Shown: positions 46,987 to 56,017, counted from the first letter of the stretch. The stretch is DNA of 64,000 nucleotides from Limnobacter litoralis (GCF_030160455.1 NZ_BSOJ01000019.1:31843-95842), one strand, 5' to 3'. Translations and numbers: made by a program. Notes: a model not told the origin generated them from the letters alone.

Positions 46987-48444
46987 TTGCTGTGGTTCAA
47001 GCGCAACCCATTGACCTCTGGCAAACGCCAGCGCAGGTCATTGTTCGGCGAAATTCTCGACTGGATGCTTGCACCACTGCTGATACTGTGGCCCATGAGT
47101 ATTGGGGTGACTTACCTGGTGGCCAAGTCGATTGCCAACGACCCCTTTGATCAAATTCTCGATGACAAAATCACGGCGCTGAGCCAGGAAGTGACAGCCC
47201 AGGCCGAAGCCCCTCACTTCAAACTGCCGAATCAGGCGCTGGATATTTTACAGGCCGATGGCGTGGACGATTTGCGCGTTCAGATCATCGGCAGGAATGG
47301 TGATTTCCTGATGGGCGACGAAAAAACGCTGCCCATTCCAGATCGGGAGCGCAACAAAATCGGCGTGGTGAATTTCAGGGATTTGGTGGTGAACGGCGAG
47401 GACTTTCGCGGGGGTTACCTGTGGATTGAACTGCCGATCGCCGGCGAAAAACGCTTTGTACTGGTTCAAATTGCAGAAACACTGGGCAAACGAGAAAATC
47501 TGGCCAATGAAATCATCAAAGGCGTGATTTTGCCGCAGTTCGTCATCCTGCCTCTGGCCGTGCTTTTGGTGTGGTTTGGCCTGTCGAGGGGCATTGCCCC
47601 ATTGAACAGCCTGCTGGAGATTATTCGCAACCGCAAACCCGATGACCTGAGTGCGCTGGAGACCAAAGACACACCGGAAGAACTGTTGCCGGTGATCAGC
47701 GCCCTGAATGATCAGTTGGCCCGTCTGCAGCACACCATACAAACCCAAAAGCGCTTTGTGGCCGATGCGGCCCACCAACTTAAAACACCCTTGGCGGGGT
47801 TGCGCATGCAGGTGGAACTGCTGTCCGATGAAGACGACGCCGCCAACCGGCTACGCAGCCTGCGACGCCTCAAAGTGGGCACTGAACGCTCAACCCGGCT
47901 GGTGAACCAGTTGCTGGCGCTGGCCCGAACAGAGGCGCCTTCTGTGTTGCGGTTCGAGCAACTGGACTTGACCCAAATTGCGCGCTCGGTGACGCGTGAT
48001 TTTGTGCCCGAGGCCATGAACAGACAAATCGATTTGGGTGTGGAAGTGCCCGATCACGCCGTGTTTGTGTACGGCCAAACCCTGATGCTGACCGAGATGC
48101 TGAAAAACCTGGTTGAAAATGCGCTACGCTACACTCCGGAAGGCGGTTGCGTGACCGTGCGTGTCGACGACAGCCGCCAACGAGAAACCACCGTACTCGA
48201 AGTGGAAGACGATGGCCCCGGCATACCGGAGTCGGAACGGACCTTGGTGTTCGACCGGTTTTACCGGGTGTTGGGCACCAGCGAGGACGGGTCTGGCCTT
48301 GGCTTGGCCATTGTGCAGGAAACGGCGCAGCAGCACGGTGCCACTGTCACCATACTGAACAACCCCAAATGCACCTCGCCAGACAGGCCTGGCACCGTAT
48401 TGCGGGTGGGTTTTCCACCCACGCACATTCACCTTGAAGACTAA
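46987..48444 (+). CDS. Sensor histidine kinase (TctE-like)
   Basis: 485 residues from TTG 46987, with AGGAG about 7 nt upstream. It has TM1 (LLILWPMSIGVTYLVAKSIA), a ~130-residue periplasmic part of the two-component sensor N-terminal type, TM2 (FVILPLAVLLVWFGL), the phospho-acceptor helix FVADAAHQLKTPLAGLRMQ and a complete HATPase (NLVENALRYTPEG, VEDDGPGIP, GSGLGLAIVQE). It forms a two-component system with the gene 4 bp upstream. Confidence 0.92.
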   Translation: MLWFKRNPLTSGKRQRRSLFGEILDWMLAPLLILWPMSIGVTYLVAKSIANDPFDQILDDKITALSQEVTAQAEAPHFKLPNQALDILQADGVDDLRVQIIGRNGDFLMGDEKTLPIPDRERNKIGVVNFRDLVVNGEDFRGGYLWIELPIAGEKRFVLVQIAETLGKRENLANEIIKGVILPQFVILPLAVLLVWFGLSRGIAPLNSLLEIIRNRKPDDLSALETKDTPEELLPVISALNDQLARLQHTIQTQKRFVADAAHQLKTPLAGLRMQVELLSDEDDAANRLRSLRRLKVGTERSTRLVNQLLALARTEAPSVLRFEQLDLTQIARSVTRDFVPEAMNRQIDLGVEVPDHAVFVYGQTLMLTEMLKNLVENALRYTPEGGCVTVRVDDSRQRETTVLEVEDDGPGIPESERTLVFDRFYRVLGTSEDGSGLGLAIVQETAQQHGATVTILNNPKCTSPDRPGTVLRVGFPPTHIHLED

Positions 48445-48450
48445 AAGCGA

Positions 48451-49452
48451 ATGAAAGCAAAAGCGAACGACTGGCAAGCGCCAGAGGACGACAACGACAA
48501 ACTGGCCAATCTGTGTGGCCCGGTGGACCGCAACCTGCGGCACATCGAAAGTGCATTGAACGTCAAGATTTCAAGGCGCGGCGCAAACCTGACCGTGCAA
48601 GGCGACAAAGAGCCCAGCAGACAGGCCATCACCCTGATCAATCACTTTTTTGGCAAAAGTGCGCAACCCGTGGGGCTGGATGCGATTGAACTGGCCCTGG
48701 TGGAGTTAAAAAACACCAACAGGCTGGCGGAAGAAAGCAAAGAATCGATACCCGAACTGGGCAAAGACGAAGGCGTGGTGCTGCGCATTAAAAAAGGCGA
48801 CCTGTACCCCCGCACCGCCAGCCAGCGAACCTACCTTGAGAATATTCTGAGCCACGACCTGACTTTCGGCATTGGCCCAGCCGGTACGGGTAAAACTTTT
48901 CTGGCCGTGGCCTGCGCCATTGACGCGCTGGAACGCGACACCATCAAGAAAATCATTCTGACCCGCCCAGCGGTGGAAGCCGGCGAGCGCCTGGGATTTT
49001 TGCCGGGCGACCTGAGCCAAAAGGTGGACCCCTACCTGCGCCCGCTGTACGACGCGCTGCACGACCTGGCCGGTTACGACAAGGTGCAGAAACTGTTTGA
49101 GCGCAACGTCATCGAAATTGCCCCGCTGGCCTACATGCGCGGGCGCACGTTGAACCACGCTTTTGTCATTCTGGACGAGGCGCAAAACACCACGCCCGAG
49201 CAAATGAAGATGTTCCTGACCCGAATCGGCTTTGGCAGCAAGGCGGTGATTACTGGCGACGTTACACAAATTGACCTGCCACGTGGCCAGCAAAGCGGCC
49301 TGGTGCAGGCGCAACAGGTGCTGCGTGGGGTTGATGGCATTGCCGTGAATTACTTCAACAGCAGAGACGTGGTGCGCCACCCGCTGGTGGCCCGCATTGT
49401 GGACGCCTACGAGCGCTACAACAACCCGCAAAGCAGCCCCGACGAGGAGTAA
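48451..49452 (+). CDS. ybeZ: PhoH-like ATPase (YbeZ type)
   Basis: A 333-residue PhoH family protein. An N-terminal KH-like part (IESALNVKISRRGANLTVQG) precedes the P-loop GIGPAGTGKTFLAVACAI, ILTRPAVEAGERLGFLPGDL and the DEAQNTTPEQMKMFLTRIG block. YbeZ works with YbeY in RNA processing; ybeY follows after 6 bp. Lnt and CorC, often next in this cluster, are not present. Confidence 0.95.
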   Translation: MKAKANDWQAPEDDNDKLANLCGPVDRNLRHIESALNVKISRRGANLTVQGDKEPSRQAITLINHFFGKSAQPVGLDAIELALVELKNTNRLAEESKESIPELGKDEGVVLRIKKGDLYPRTASQRTYLENILSHDLTFGIGPAGTGKTFLAVACAIDALERDTIKKIILTRPAVEAGERLGFLPGDLSQKVDPYLRPLYDALHDLAGYDKVQKLFERNVIEIAPLAYMRGRTLNHAFVILDEAQNTTPEQMKMFLTRIGFGSKAVITGDVTQIDLPRGQQSGLVQAQQVLRGVDGIAVNYFNSRDVVRHPLVARIVDAYERYNNPQSSPDEE

Positions 49453-49458
49453 CCCCCT

Positions 49459-49950
49459 ATGAGCACAAAACCCCAAGTCAGCGTGGCCATTCAGTGGGCC
49501 ACCGAAGCCGACCACCCGCCCTTCTCCGAACTGAGCAATGCCCAAATACGCCGCTGGGTGCGCGCCTGCTTTGCCGACAGCGCAGACATCACGATTCGCA
49601 TGGTGGGCGAAACCGAGGGTCGCCAGTTAAACAATGACTTCCGTGGCAAAGACTACGCCACCAATGTGTTGACCTTTCCCATGGAAATGCCATCGCTGGG
49701 CGCCGATTCTGGCCTGCCCACCTTCATGGCTGACATTGTGCTGTGCACAGCCGTGGTCGATAAAGAAGCGAAAGAGCAAGGCAAAAAGCCACTGGATCAC
49801 TTTGCCCACCTGGTGGTGCACGGTTGCCTGCACGCCCAAGGCTATGTGCATGAGCTGGAATCGCAGGCCAGCCTGATGGAAAACAAAGAGATCGAAATTC
49901 TGAAACGTTTCAGGATTTCAAACCCTTACGTGCTTGAAGGCACAAAGTGA
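49459..49950 (+). CDS. ybeY: Endoribonuclease YbeY
   Basis: A 163-residue metal-dependent endoribonuclease for 16S rRNA 3' maturation and ribosome quality control. The zinc site HLVVHGCLHAQGYVHE has the three His of the family HGxLHxxGxxH motif; the RNase core residues occur in LNNDFRGKDYATNVLTFP. Normal length. Follows ybeZ directly. Confidence 0.95.
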   Translation: MSTKPQVSVAIQWATEADHPPFSELSNAQIRRWVRACFADSADITIRMVGETEGRQLNNDFRGKDYATNVLTFPMEMPSLGADSGLPTFMADIVLCTAVVDKEAKEQGKKPLDHFAHLVVHGCLHAQGYVHELESQASLMENKEIEILKRFRISNPYVLEGTK

Positions 49951-49972
49951 GACTTTTTTGTTGCAAAAGGTA

Positions 49973-50001
49973 TTGACCAAAGCGGTCTTTTTGCTCATAA
50001 T
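49973..50001 (+). promoter_or_regulatory. Sigma-70 promoter of the tRNA-Lys gene
   Basis: TTGACC (49973-49978) and CATAAT (49996-50001) are separated by 17 bp. The predicted start is near 50008, ~34 nt before the mature tRNA 5' end. Confidence 0.75.
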
Positions 50002-50041
50002 CGCGGTCTTTGGTTGACGGCGCAAGCCTGAAACTGATTGT

Positions 50042-50117
50042 GGGTCGTTAGCTCAGCTGGTAGAGCAGAGGACTTTTAATCCTTTGGTCGTGAGTTCGAA
50101 TCTCGCACGACCCACCA
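50042..50117 (+). tRNA. tRNA-Lys (anticodon TTT)
   Basis: A 76-nt cloverleaf: acceptor GGGTCGT/ACGACCC, D arm with AGCTCAGCTGGTAGAGC, anticodon loop CTTTTAA (TTT), T arm with GTTCGAATC, discriminator A and an encoded CCA end. Confidence 0.98.
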
Positions 50118-50126
50118 CAAATTCAA

Positions 50127-50159
50127 GGACTTAGATGCGCAAGTGTCTAAGTCCTTTTT
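50127..50159 (+). terminator. Rho-independent terminator after tRNA-Lys
   Basis: GGACTTAGA (50127-50135) pairs perfectly with TCTAAGTCC (50146-50154), followed by TTTTT. Confidence 0.92.
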
Positions 50160-50183
50160 CATTTCCGAGATGCGCCCGTTACC

Positions 50184-50233
50184 AATTAAAGTCATCTTTA
50201 ATTGTTGTCATTGATATTAAAGGATGCTTTAAT
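50184..50233. promoter_or_regulatory. Two AT-rich dyads upstream of the Fic gene
   Basis: AATTAAAG-TCAT-CTTTAATT (50184-50203) and ATTAAAG-GATG-CTTTAAT (50216-50233) are two copies of one palindrome, centres 31 bp apart (three helical turns), 30-80 bp before the fic ATG. This is a typical operator arrangement for a dimeric repressor. The Fic protein itself has a C-terminal winged-helix-like region, so autoregulation is possible. Confidence 0.65.
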
Positions 50234-50263
50234 TAGACAATATTCCATCAAAGACTGCTTTCA

Positions 50264-51412
50264 ATGACACGCACCACTGGGGCCTATTCAATTTCCACAA
50301 CGCTGGGTGAATCAGTGCGTGCATTCGTGCCCAAGACCCTACCGCCCTCTGATCCGGTGATATCGCCCGAGGTGTTCACTGAACTGAATCGACAAGCCGA
50401 ACTGGCGCTCGCTCGTTTGGCGGGCGTGTCTGGACTGGTGCCGTCGGTAGACTGGCTTTTGTATAGTGCAATTCGCAAAGAAGCACTGCTTACGTCGCAG
50501 ATTGAGGGCACGCAGGCCACACTGACTGATCTTTTCGACGAGGAGGCGGGTTTCAAAGTCAGCAATACCGACGATGTAGAGGAGGTTACCAATTACCTCC
50601 GTGCTTTCCGCTGGACACAAGAGCAGCTGCGTGACCCCAAAGGACTGCCCATCAGCGTGAGGCTGTTGTGCGAAGCACACCGGCGCTTGCTTGATGGGGC
50701 CCGAGGTGCAGGCAAACAACCGGGACAGCTGCGCCAATCGCAAAACTGGATCGGTGGCACACGCCCTGGCAACGCGGTTTTCGTTCCACCACCGCCACAA
50801 CATGTTCCCAGCTTGCTGGCCGATTTGGAACGGTTCATTCATGACAGAACCACGGAATTACCGCCGATGGTCAAGGTGGCTCTGGTTCATGCGCAGTTTG
50901 AAACCATTCACCCCTTCCTCGACGGCAATGGACGCATTGGTCGTCTGCTGATAGCAGCCTTGTTCGAGCATTGGGGCTTACTCTCTGAGCCACTGATGTA
51001 CCTCAGTGGCTACCTGAAGCAGCATCAGGCGGAGTATTACCGCCGCCTGTCGGCTATTCGCACAGATGGCGATTGGGAGTCGTGGGTCAGATTCTTTCTG
51101 GAAGGCGTAGCAACAGCGGCGATTGATGCGGAAAAAAACATCATCTCGGTGGCCAGTCTGGTGTCTGCAGACCGAAAGCGCCTGTTGCAATCTACCAAGG
51201 CAGGCCCGGCGAGTTACCGACTATTTGAGATGCTGCCAATGATGCCACGCTTCACCATCGAACGCGTTCGACAGCAACTGGACACCAGCTTTCCGACGGC
51301 AACGGCAGCGGTCAAGGTATTGGAAGAATTGGAAATCGTGGCCGAGAGGACTGGCCAGAAAAAAAACCGGAGTTACAGCTACCAAGCCTACGTTGAACTG
51401 CTGTCTCAATGA
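50264..51412 (+). CDS. Fic-domain protein with N-terminal inhibitory motif and C-terminal wHTH
   Basis: A 382-residue Fic protein. The active-site motif HPFLDGNGRIGR (residues 216-227) is complete, so AMP transfer from ATP to a target hydroxyl is expected. TSQIEG (77-82) is an [S/T]xxxE[G/N] inhibitory helix of class II, which blocks ATP by its Glu. The C-terminal ~70 residues (FTIERVRQQLDTSFPTATAA ...) look like a winged helix. It lies just after tRNA-Lys, has AT-rich dyads upstream and an ATGA overlap with the next gene. No separate antitoxin gene is seen. Confidence 0.92.
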   Translation: MTRTTGAYSISTTLGESVRAFVPKTLPPSDPVISPEVFTELNRQAELALARLAGVSGLVPSVDWLLYSAIRKEALLTSQIEGTQATLTDLFDEEAGFKVSNTDDVEEVTNYLRAFRWTQEQLRDPKGLPISVRLLCEAHRRLLDGARGAGKQPGQLRQSQNWIGGTRPGNAVFVPPPPQHVPSLLADLERFIHDRTTELPPMVKVALVHAQFETIHPFLDGNGRIGRLLIAALFEHWGLLSEPLMYLSGYLKQHQAEYYRRLSAIRTDGDWESWVRFFLEGVATAAIDAEKNIISVASLVSADRKRLLQSTKAGPASYRLFEMLPMMPRFTIERVRQQLDTSFPTATAAVKVLEELEIVAERTGQKKNRSYSYQAYVELLSQ

Positions 51413-51924
51413 TCAAAATCGCCCCACCCCACATGAAAACCCTGCTGATCGTCTACCATTCCATGACCGGGGGCACTGCACAAATGGCGCAGGCTGCTTT
51501 GGAAGGGGCCCGCACGGAAACAGAGATTCAAACCACCCTGCTGCACGCCGACAATGCTGATGCGCAGGCCGTGTTGAAGGCGGATGGCTACCTGTTCATG
51601 ACGCCGGAAAACCTGGCTGCTGTGTCTGGCCGGATGAAAGATTTTTTCGACCGGAGCTATTACGGTGTACTGGGGCGGATCAATGGGCGACCATTCGCGG
51701 TGGCGGTGTGCGCAGGCAGCGACGGCAGCAACGCGGTGCGGCAAATTCAGCGCATTGCCACAGGCTGGCGATTGAACGAGGTGGCCCCACCTTTGATTGT
51801 GTGCACGCATGCCCAAAGCACTGAGGTCATTCTTCAGGCCAAGCAAATTACAGATGCAGATTTGCAGCGCTGCCGCGAACTGGGCGAGGCGCTGGCATGC
51901 GGCTTGGCCGCTGGGGTGTTTTAG
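51409..51924 (+). CDS. Flavodoxin-like/NAD(P)H-dependent FMN reductase protein
   Basis: 171 residues from ATG 51409 (overlapping the fic stop as ATGA); an internal ATG at 51433 is an alternative start, just before the first strand MKTLLIVYHSMTGGTAQMAQ, which is the flavin-phosphate loop of flavodoxin-fold proteins. FMTPENLAAVSGRMKDFFDR fits the same fold. It may reduce quinones or flavins. Coupling to fic could be incidental. Confidence 0.82.
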   Translation: MIKIAPPHMKTLLIVYHSMTGGTAQMAQAALEGARTETEIQTTLLHADNADAQAVLKADGYLFMTPENLAAVSGRMKDFFDRSYYGVLGRINGRPFAVAVCAGSDGSNAVRQIQRIATGWRLNEVAPPLIVCTHAQSTEVILQAKQITDADLQRCRELGEALACGLAAGVF

Positions 51925-51944
51925 CCCCAGCAAGGCGCACGGCC

Positions 51945-53231
51945 CTATCTCAAGCCCAAGCCTTTGGCTTTCAGCGCACGCCTGCGCGCAATCGCCAAAC
52001 CAATTTCACGCCAGTAATACAGAATGTAAGCCTTGAACAAGCCAGACTGATCGGGCATGGGGCGACCAGACGCGCACGCCACAATTTGTTGATAAAACCA
52101 CGACACCGCGGCCTGAACATTCAAGGTTTTCATCAGGTTGTTCGATGAAAACGGCCCAAACCAGCCCCTGCCCAGGCGCAAATTGGCCTCGTATTCAGGC
52201 AGCTTGAACGTGGGGTTGGCCAGCAAACGGGTGCCTGCATCAGGCATGGCGCAAGTGGGCCGGGCAATGCCAATCACGTCCAATTGATTGGTGGCCAGTG
52301 CTTCGTCCATCACCGACCGTGAGCGAAACCCGCCTGTGATTGCCAATGGCATTTTGACCACATCGCGAATCTGTTTGGCGTAGTCGATGAAGTAGGCCTC
52401 GCGGGCCAGGGTGCTGTCCGACTTGCGGGTTGACCCATCCAGCAGCTTGAAGTCTTCGTAGGTGCCACCCGAAATTTCGAGCAGGTCCAGGCCCTCTTTG
52501 TCGAGCCACTGCGCCACTTGGCAAGATTCTTCAAGGCTGAAGCCGTTTTTGGAAAAATCAGCCGAATTCAATTTCACAGAGACCGGAAATTCAGGACCCA
52601 CCGCCGCACGAACAGCCCGCACCGTTTCAAGCAGCAAACGGGCGCGGTTTTCGAGGCTGCCGCCCCATTCATCAGTGCGTTGGTTGGTGCGGGGCGACAA
52701 AAACTGGCTGATCAGGTAGCCGTGCGCGCCGTGAATTTGTACGCCGGTGAACCCGGTCGCTTTGGCCACTTTGGCCACATGGGCGTACTTGCCAATGATG
52801 GTTCGGATCTCATCGCCCTGAAGTGCCCGAGGGCGGCCAAACAGTCCGCCCACATTCAAGCCCACCTCGCTGGGCGCAACCGGGTTGCTGTTGGCAAACT
52901 TGGTGCACTGACGCCCCGGGTGGCTGATCTGCATCCACAACTGGTTGCCAGCCGCAGTGCCTGCTTTGGCCAGACTGGCCAATTCAGCTTCGCCGCCGTT
53001 GCCGTCAATCACGATGTTGCCGGCCCGTTCCAGGTAGCGGTAATCCACCATCACATTGCCGGTTACAAGCGTGCCCACGCCCCCTTCGGCCCAACGGCGG
53101 TAAAGCGTGGCGTGCGCCTCAGTGGCGTGGCCAAGCGGGGTGGCCAAACCCTCGGTCATGGCCGATTTGAACAAGCGGTTGGGCAGGGTCACGCCACAGG
53201 GCAGCGTGATCGGGTCGTTGATGGTGGTCAT
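51945..53231 (-). CDS. NADH:flavin oxidoreductase (old yellow enzyme family), paralogue 1
   Basis: A 428-residue TIM-barrel flavoprotein. Seen: MQISHPGRQCTKF, the His pair IHGAHGYLISQFLSP that binds the substrate carbonyl, and GGSLENRARLLLETVRAVR. Such enzymes reduce activated C=C bonds or oxidise cyclic substrates. It is directly preceded (TAA then ATG) by the SDR gene on the same strand. A paralogue of similar sequence lies at 56.0 kb. Confidence 0.9.
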   Translation of the reverse strand: MTTINDPITLPCGVTLPNRLFKSAMTEGLATPLGHATEAHATLYRRWAEGGVGTLVTGNVMVDYRYLERAGNIVIDGNGGEAELASLAKAGTAAGNQLWMQISHPGRQCTKFANSNPVAPSEVGLNVGGLFGRPRALQGDEIRTIIGKYAHVAKVAKATGFTGVQIHGAHGYLISQFLSPRTNQRTDEWGGSLENRARLLLETVRAVRAAVGPEFPVSVKLNSADFSKNGFSLEESCQVAQWLDKEGLDLLEISGGTYEDFKLLDGSTRKSDSTLAREAYFIDYAKQIRDVVKMPLAITGGFRSRSVMDEALATNQLDVIGIARPTCAMPDAGTRLLANPTFKLPEYEANLRLGRGWFGPFSSNNLMKTLNVQAAVSWFYQQIVACASGRPMPDQSGLFKAYILYYWREIGLAIARRRALKAKGLGLR

Positions 53232-54005
53232 TTATCGATATCCTCCGTCGGCCATCACCACCTGCCCCATCAGGTAGGGCATGGTTAACAAGTGCAGTGC
53301 GCAGTGGGCCATTTCATCGGGCTCGGCCCAGCGTTTCATCCAGATTTTTGCAGATTCTTTTTCACGCACGTCGGGCGGCAGTGTGGCGTTCAAATCGGTG
53401 TTGATCCAGCCGGGTGCCAGGCCGTTGATGCAGATTTGATCCTCGGACAGTTTTTCAGCGGCCACGCGCACAAACAGGTTGTTGGCAGCCTTGGACGCAT
53501 CGTAATGGGCAGACACAGGGTCCCAACTGTTGATGCCGTTGGTGGATGTCACCAGCAGTATTTTTCCACGGAAATCGCCCCGCACCGGGTTGTTTTTCAT
53601 GGCCAATGCGGCGTATTTGGTCACCAGAAAGCTGCCAGTGGCGTTGGTGTTTTGCACCTGATCCCACTCGGCCTGGGTTTGATCAAAAAACTCGGTGTTG
53701 GGAGAAATGCCCGCGCTGTGAATCACGTGGTCAATCTGAATGCCCGCTTGGGCGATTGCCGCAAAAAACGCGCTGACCGACGCCTCTTGCCCTACTTCAC
53801 AAGGAAAAGCCTTGACGTCAATCGCAGAATTGATCGCCTTCAAATGGGCAATTGCCTGTTGGGTTTTCTCGGGTTTTCGACTGGCAGACACCAGCACATT
53901 GCCCCCTGCCTTGGCCACTGCGGATGCACAACTGAGGCCGATGCCGCTTGCACCCCCTGTAATCACCGTTCAACTGCCAGAAAAATCAAATTTCACAGAC
54001 ACCAT
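53232..54005 (-). pseudogene. Short-chain dehydrogenase/reductase with an in-frame TGA at codon 12
   Basis: From ATG 54005 the frame reads MVSVKFDFSGS, then TGA (53972-53970), then TVITGGASGIGLSCA, the SDR nucleotide-binding Gly motif. The remainder is complete: HSAGISPNTEF region, Ser in LVTSTNGINS, YxxxK as YDASKAANN, and LAPGWINTDLNA. A GTG at 53966 could restart but would remove part of the first beta strand. Only this one codon is wrong, so it may be a sequencing error, a fresh mutation, or read through. It forms an operon with the old-yellow-enzyme gene. Confidence 0.82.
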
Positions 54006-54074
54006 GGGCTTCTCCACACGTTAGGATTGGTGGGCTACAACGTATCAGTTTAAACACGCAAAGTATAGCCACCC

Positions 54075-54974
54075 CTAAACGGGGTCAACGTGGGTCATCA
54101 TGTTCAGCACCGGGTGTTTTTCAAGCACGCGGCGGCGTGCCTCCAGGGCGATGTCGTGGCCCTCTTGCACACTCAATTGACCGTCTACTTCCAAGTGTGC
54201 GTCCACCAGCAACAGGTCGCCCGTTTTGCGGGTGCGAAGATCATGCACACCAAGAATGCCGGGTGTAGCCAGAATTTCTTGACGAATATTTTCGGTTTCT
54301 TCTTCGGTGGCCGACCGGTCGGTCAGGTCATGAATGGCGTCCCAAGAGAAGCTCCAACCCATTTTGCCAACCATCAACCCTACCACAAGCGCGGCCACAG
54401 GGTCCAGCAAAGGCAAGCCGAGCAAGTTGCCGCCAATACCAATGGCCACCACCAGCGAAGACGCGGCGTCAGAACGCGCGTGCCAGGCATTGGCAACCAG
54501 CATGCTGGACTTCACCTTCTGGGCCACTGCCAACATGTACCGAAACAGCGTTTCCTTGGTCACAAGCGCACCCAAAGCCACCCACAAGGCAATGGGTTTC
54601 ACGGCGACGATGGTTTCAGTGGCGTGCAGTTTGCTGACAGCCGACCACACCATGCCAACGGCCACGGCCAGCAACAACAAGCCCAACACCAGTGAGGCCG
54701 CATTTTCATAGCGGTAATGGCCGTAATGGTGGTCGTCATCGGCCTCTTTGCTGCTGTGGCGCGCAGCCAGAAGCACCACAAAATCGGCCAGTAAATCAGA
54801 CAGGGAATGAATGCCATCGGCCACCAAACCTTGCGAGCCCGCCACCAAACCCACAGCCACCTGTGTCGTGGTCAAGCCCAAATTGGCGGCCACACTGACC
54901 CAAGTGCTTTTTTGAACAGCTTTCTGTTTTTCGTCGGTTTGGTCCTCTTCGGACCAGTCTTGAATGTCTTGCAT
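54075..54974 (-). CDS. Cation diffusion facilitator (CDF) transporter
   Basis: A 299-residue CDF metal exporter with six helices. Metal sites HSLSD in helix 2 (VADGIHSLSDLLADF) and HARSD in helix 5 (AWHARSDAASSLV), plus the His-rich loop DDDHHYGHYRYE, are complete. The C-terminal cytoplasmic domain (about 210-299) has GVHDLRTRKTGDLLLVDAHL. Exports zinc, iron, cobalt or manganese by proton exchange. It is divergent from the His-rich periplasmic protein gene. Confidence 0.93.
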   Translation of the reverse strand: MQDIQDWSEEDQTDEKQKAVQKSTWVSVAANLGLTTTQVAVGLVAGSQGLVADGIHSLSDLLADFVVLLAARHSSKEADDDHHYGHYRYENAASLVLGLLLLAVAVGMVWSAVSKLHATETIVAVKPIALWVALGALVTKETLFRYMLAVAQKVKSSMLVANAWHARSDAASSLVVAIGIGGNLLGLPLLDPVAALVVGLMVGKMGWSFSWDAIHDLTDRSATEEETENIRQEILATPGILGVHDLRTRKTGDLLLVDAHLEVDGQLSVQEGHDIALEARRRVLEKHPVLNMMTHVDPV

Positions 54975-55066
54975 GGTTGGGAGCTACTCGCCTTTGGATG
55001 AATTGCGGGTGGATTTTTCGCCAATATACAGCGCGCGTCTGTCCGATCTTCAAAGTCGCTGTGATG

Positions 55067-55094
55067 TCTTTACAAATCCATAAGAATCTTTACA
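55067..55094. promoter_or_regulatory. Direct repeat TCTTTACA-N12-TCTTTACA
   Basis: TCTTTACA at 55067-55074 and 55087-55094, 20 bp apart, lie in the region between the divergent CDF and His-rich protein genes. Two direct half-sites two helical turns apart are typical of OmpR-family regulators. Which regulator binds is not known. Confidence 0.5.
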
Positions 55095-55199
55095 CAAAGC
55101 AATGGGGTAACCCGGTCAACTGCCATGAATAGGCCCCCGTTAATGCAGCATGTCGGCCGACTAGCAATGTCAACAACACACTTTGTAAGGACTCACACC

Positions 55200-55643
55200 A
55201 TGTACAAGACCGTTATCGCATTGGCCATTGCCGCCACCGGCATCACCTCCGCTTTTGCCCAAACTCCCGATGTGGCCAAAGACAACGCACAGATTCGCCA
55301 CGAACACCGTGAAGTCAACCGTGACAACCGCACCATCAACCACGACAAAAACCGAATCCACCACGACCAGAACAAGTTGAAAGAAGAGCGCACAGAGCGC
55401 AACGCCGCTGCACATCAGGAAAAGGCCGATTTGAAAGCCGGAAACGTGGAAGGCGCCCAGCAGGCTGAAGCCAAGCGAGACCAGGAAAACCACGAAATCA
55501 ATGGACTCAAGCGCAATGAGCGCCATGCGCACCGACAGGCGAACGCAGCACGCCGGGATCGAACCCATGAGCACCATGAGTTGAACAATGTACGCAAAGA
55601 CAAGAAGGAAGACCTTCAGAAACCAGCAGGCGATGCCTCTTAA
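55200..55643 (+). CDS. His/Asp/Lys-rich periplasmic protein
   Basis: 147 residues from ATG 55200 (AAGGA upstream) with a signal peptide ending AFAQ. The mature protein is almost all charged and polar, with His-rich stretches (QIRHEHREVNRDNRTINHD, RIHHDQNK, NERHAHRQANAARRDRTHEH), and probably forms one or two long helices. I do not recognise a defined family. The position opposite a CDF exporter and the many His residues suggest metal binding or stress protection in the periplasm. Confidence 0.8.
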   Translation: MYKTVIALAIAATGITSAFAQTPDVAKDNAQIRHEHREVNRDNRTINHDKNRIHHDQNKLKEERTERNAAAHQEKADLKAGNVEGAQQAEAKRDQENHEINGLKRNERHAHRQANAARRDRTHEHHELNNVRKDKKEDLQKPAGDAS

Positions 55644-56017
55644 GTGTTGCGCGTGGCGGCCTTTGTGTTGCGCCACACACGCGCATAAACCCACAGGTTA
55701 AAGCCGATCAAGATCAAGCCCAGTGCGAATTGCACTTCACGGGTCAAACCGGCGGGGTAAATCAGCCCAATCAGGTAATGCTGAATGAACCCGTCGGTGT
55801 ACCCCGCCTGCCCCGCTGCATTTCTCAAGGTGTTCTCAAGTTCGGTCAGTGGGCAGGCGTGATTCGTGAATTCAACAAAAAGCCCCCAGCTTAATGCAGG
55901 CAGGTGCACGTAAATCCAACGCCTGTGTCGCAAGGCCAGCACTGCACCAAATCCCACAAAGACGATGAACAGAAAGTGAAGCAACACCACGGCCTGACTG
56001 GCTAGCCAATACAACAC
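55640..56017 (-). CDS. DUF2784 membrane protein
   Basis: A 125-residue protein with four membrane helices and the DUF2784 pattern: CPLTELENTLRNAAGQAG, YTDGFIQHYLIGLIYPAGLT. No function is known for the family. It lies 4 bp after the old-yellow-enzyme paralogue and overlaps the end of the convergent His-rich gene by 4 bp. Confidence 0.82.
   Translation of the reverse strand: MLYWLASQAVVLLHFLFIVFVGFGAVLALRHRRWIYVHLPALSWGLFVEFTNHACPLTELENTLRNAAGQAGYTDGFIQHYLIGLIYPAGLTREVQFALGLILIGFNLWVYARVWRNTKAATRNT

Noticed and set aside
50042..51924. tRNA-Lys-borne genomic island including fic
   Set aside because: No integrase and no second copy of the tRNA 3' end were found downstream, and the following genes look native.
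53970..53972. Selenocysteine at the TGA of the SDR gene
   Set aside because: The position is not a catalytic site in SDRs, no SECIS-like hairpin follows, and the neighbouring SDR is broken by TAA, which cannot code selenocysteine.
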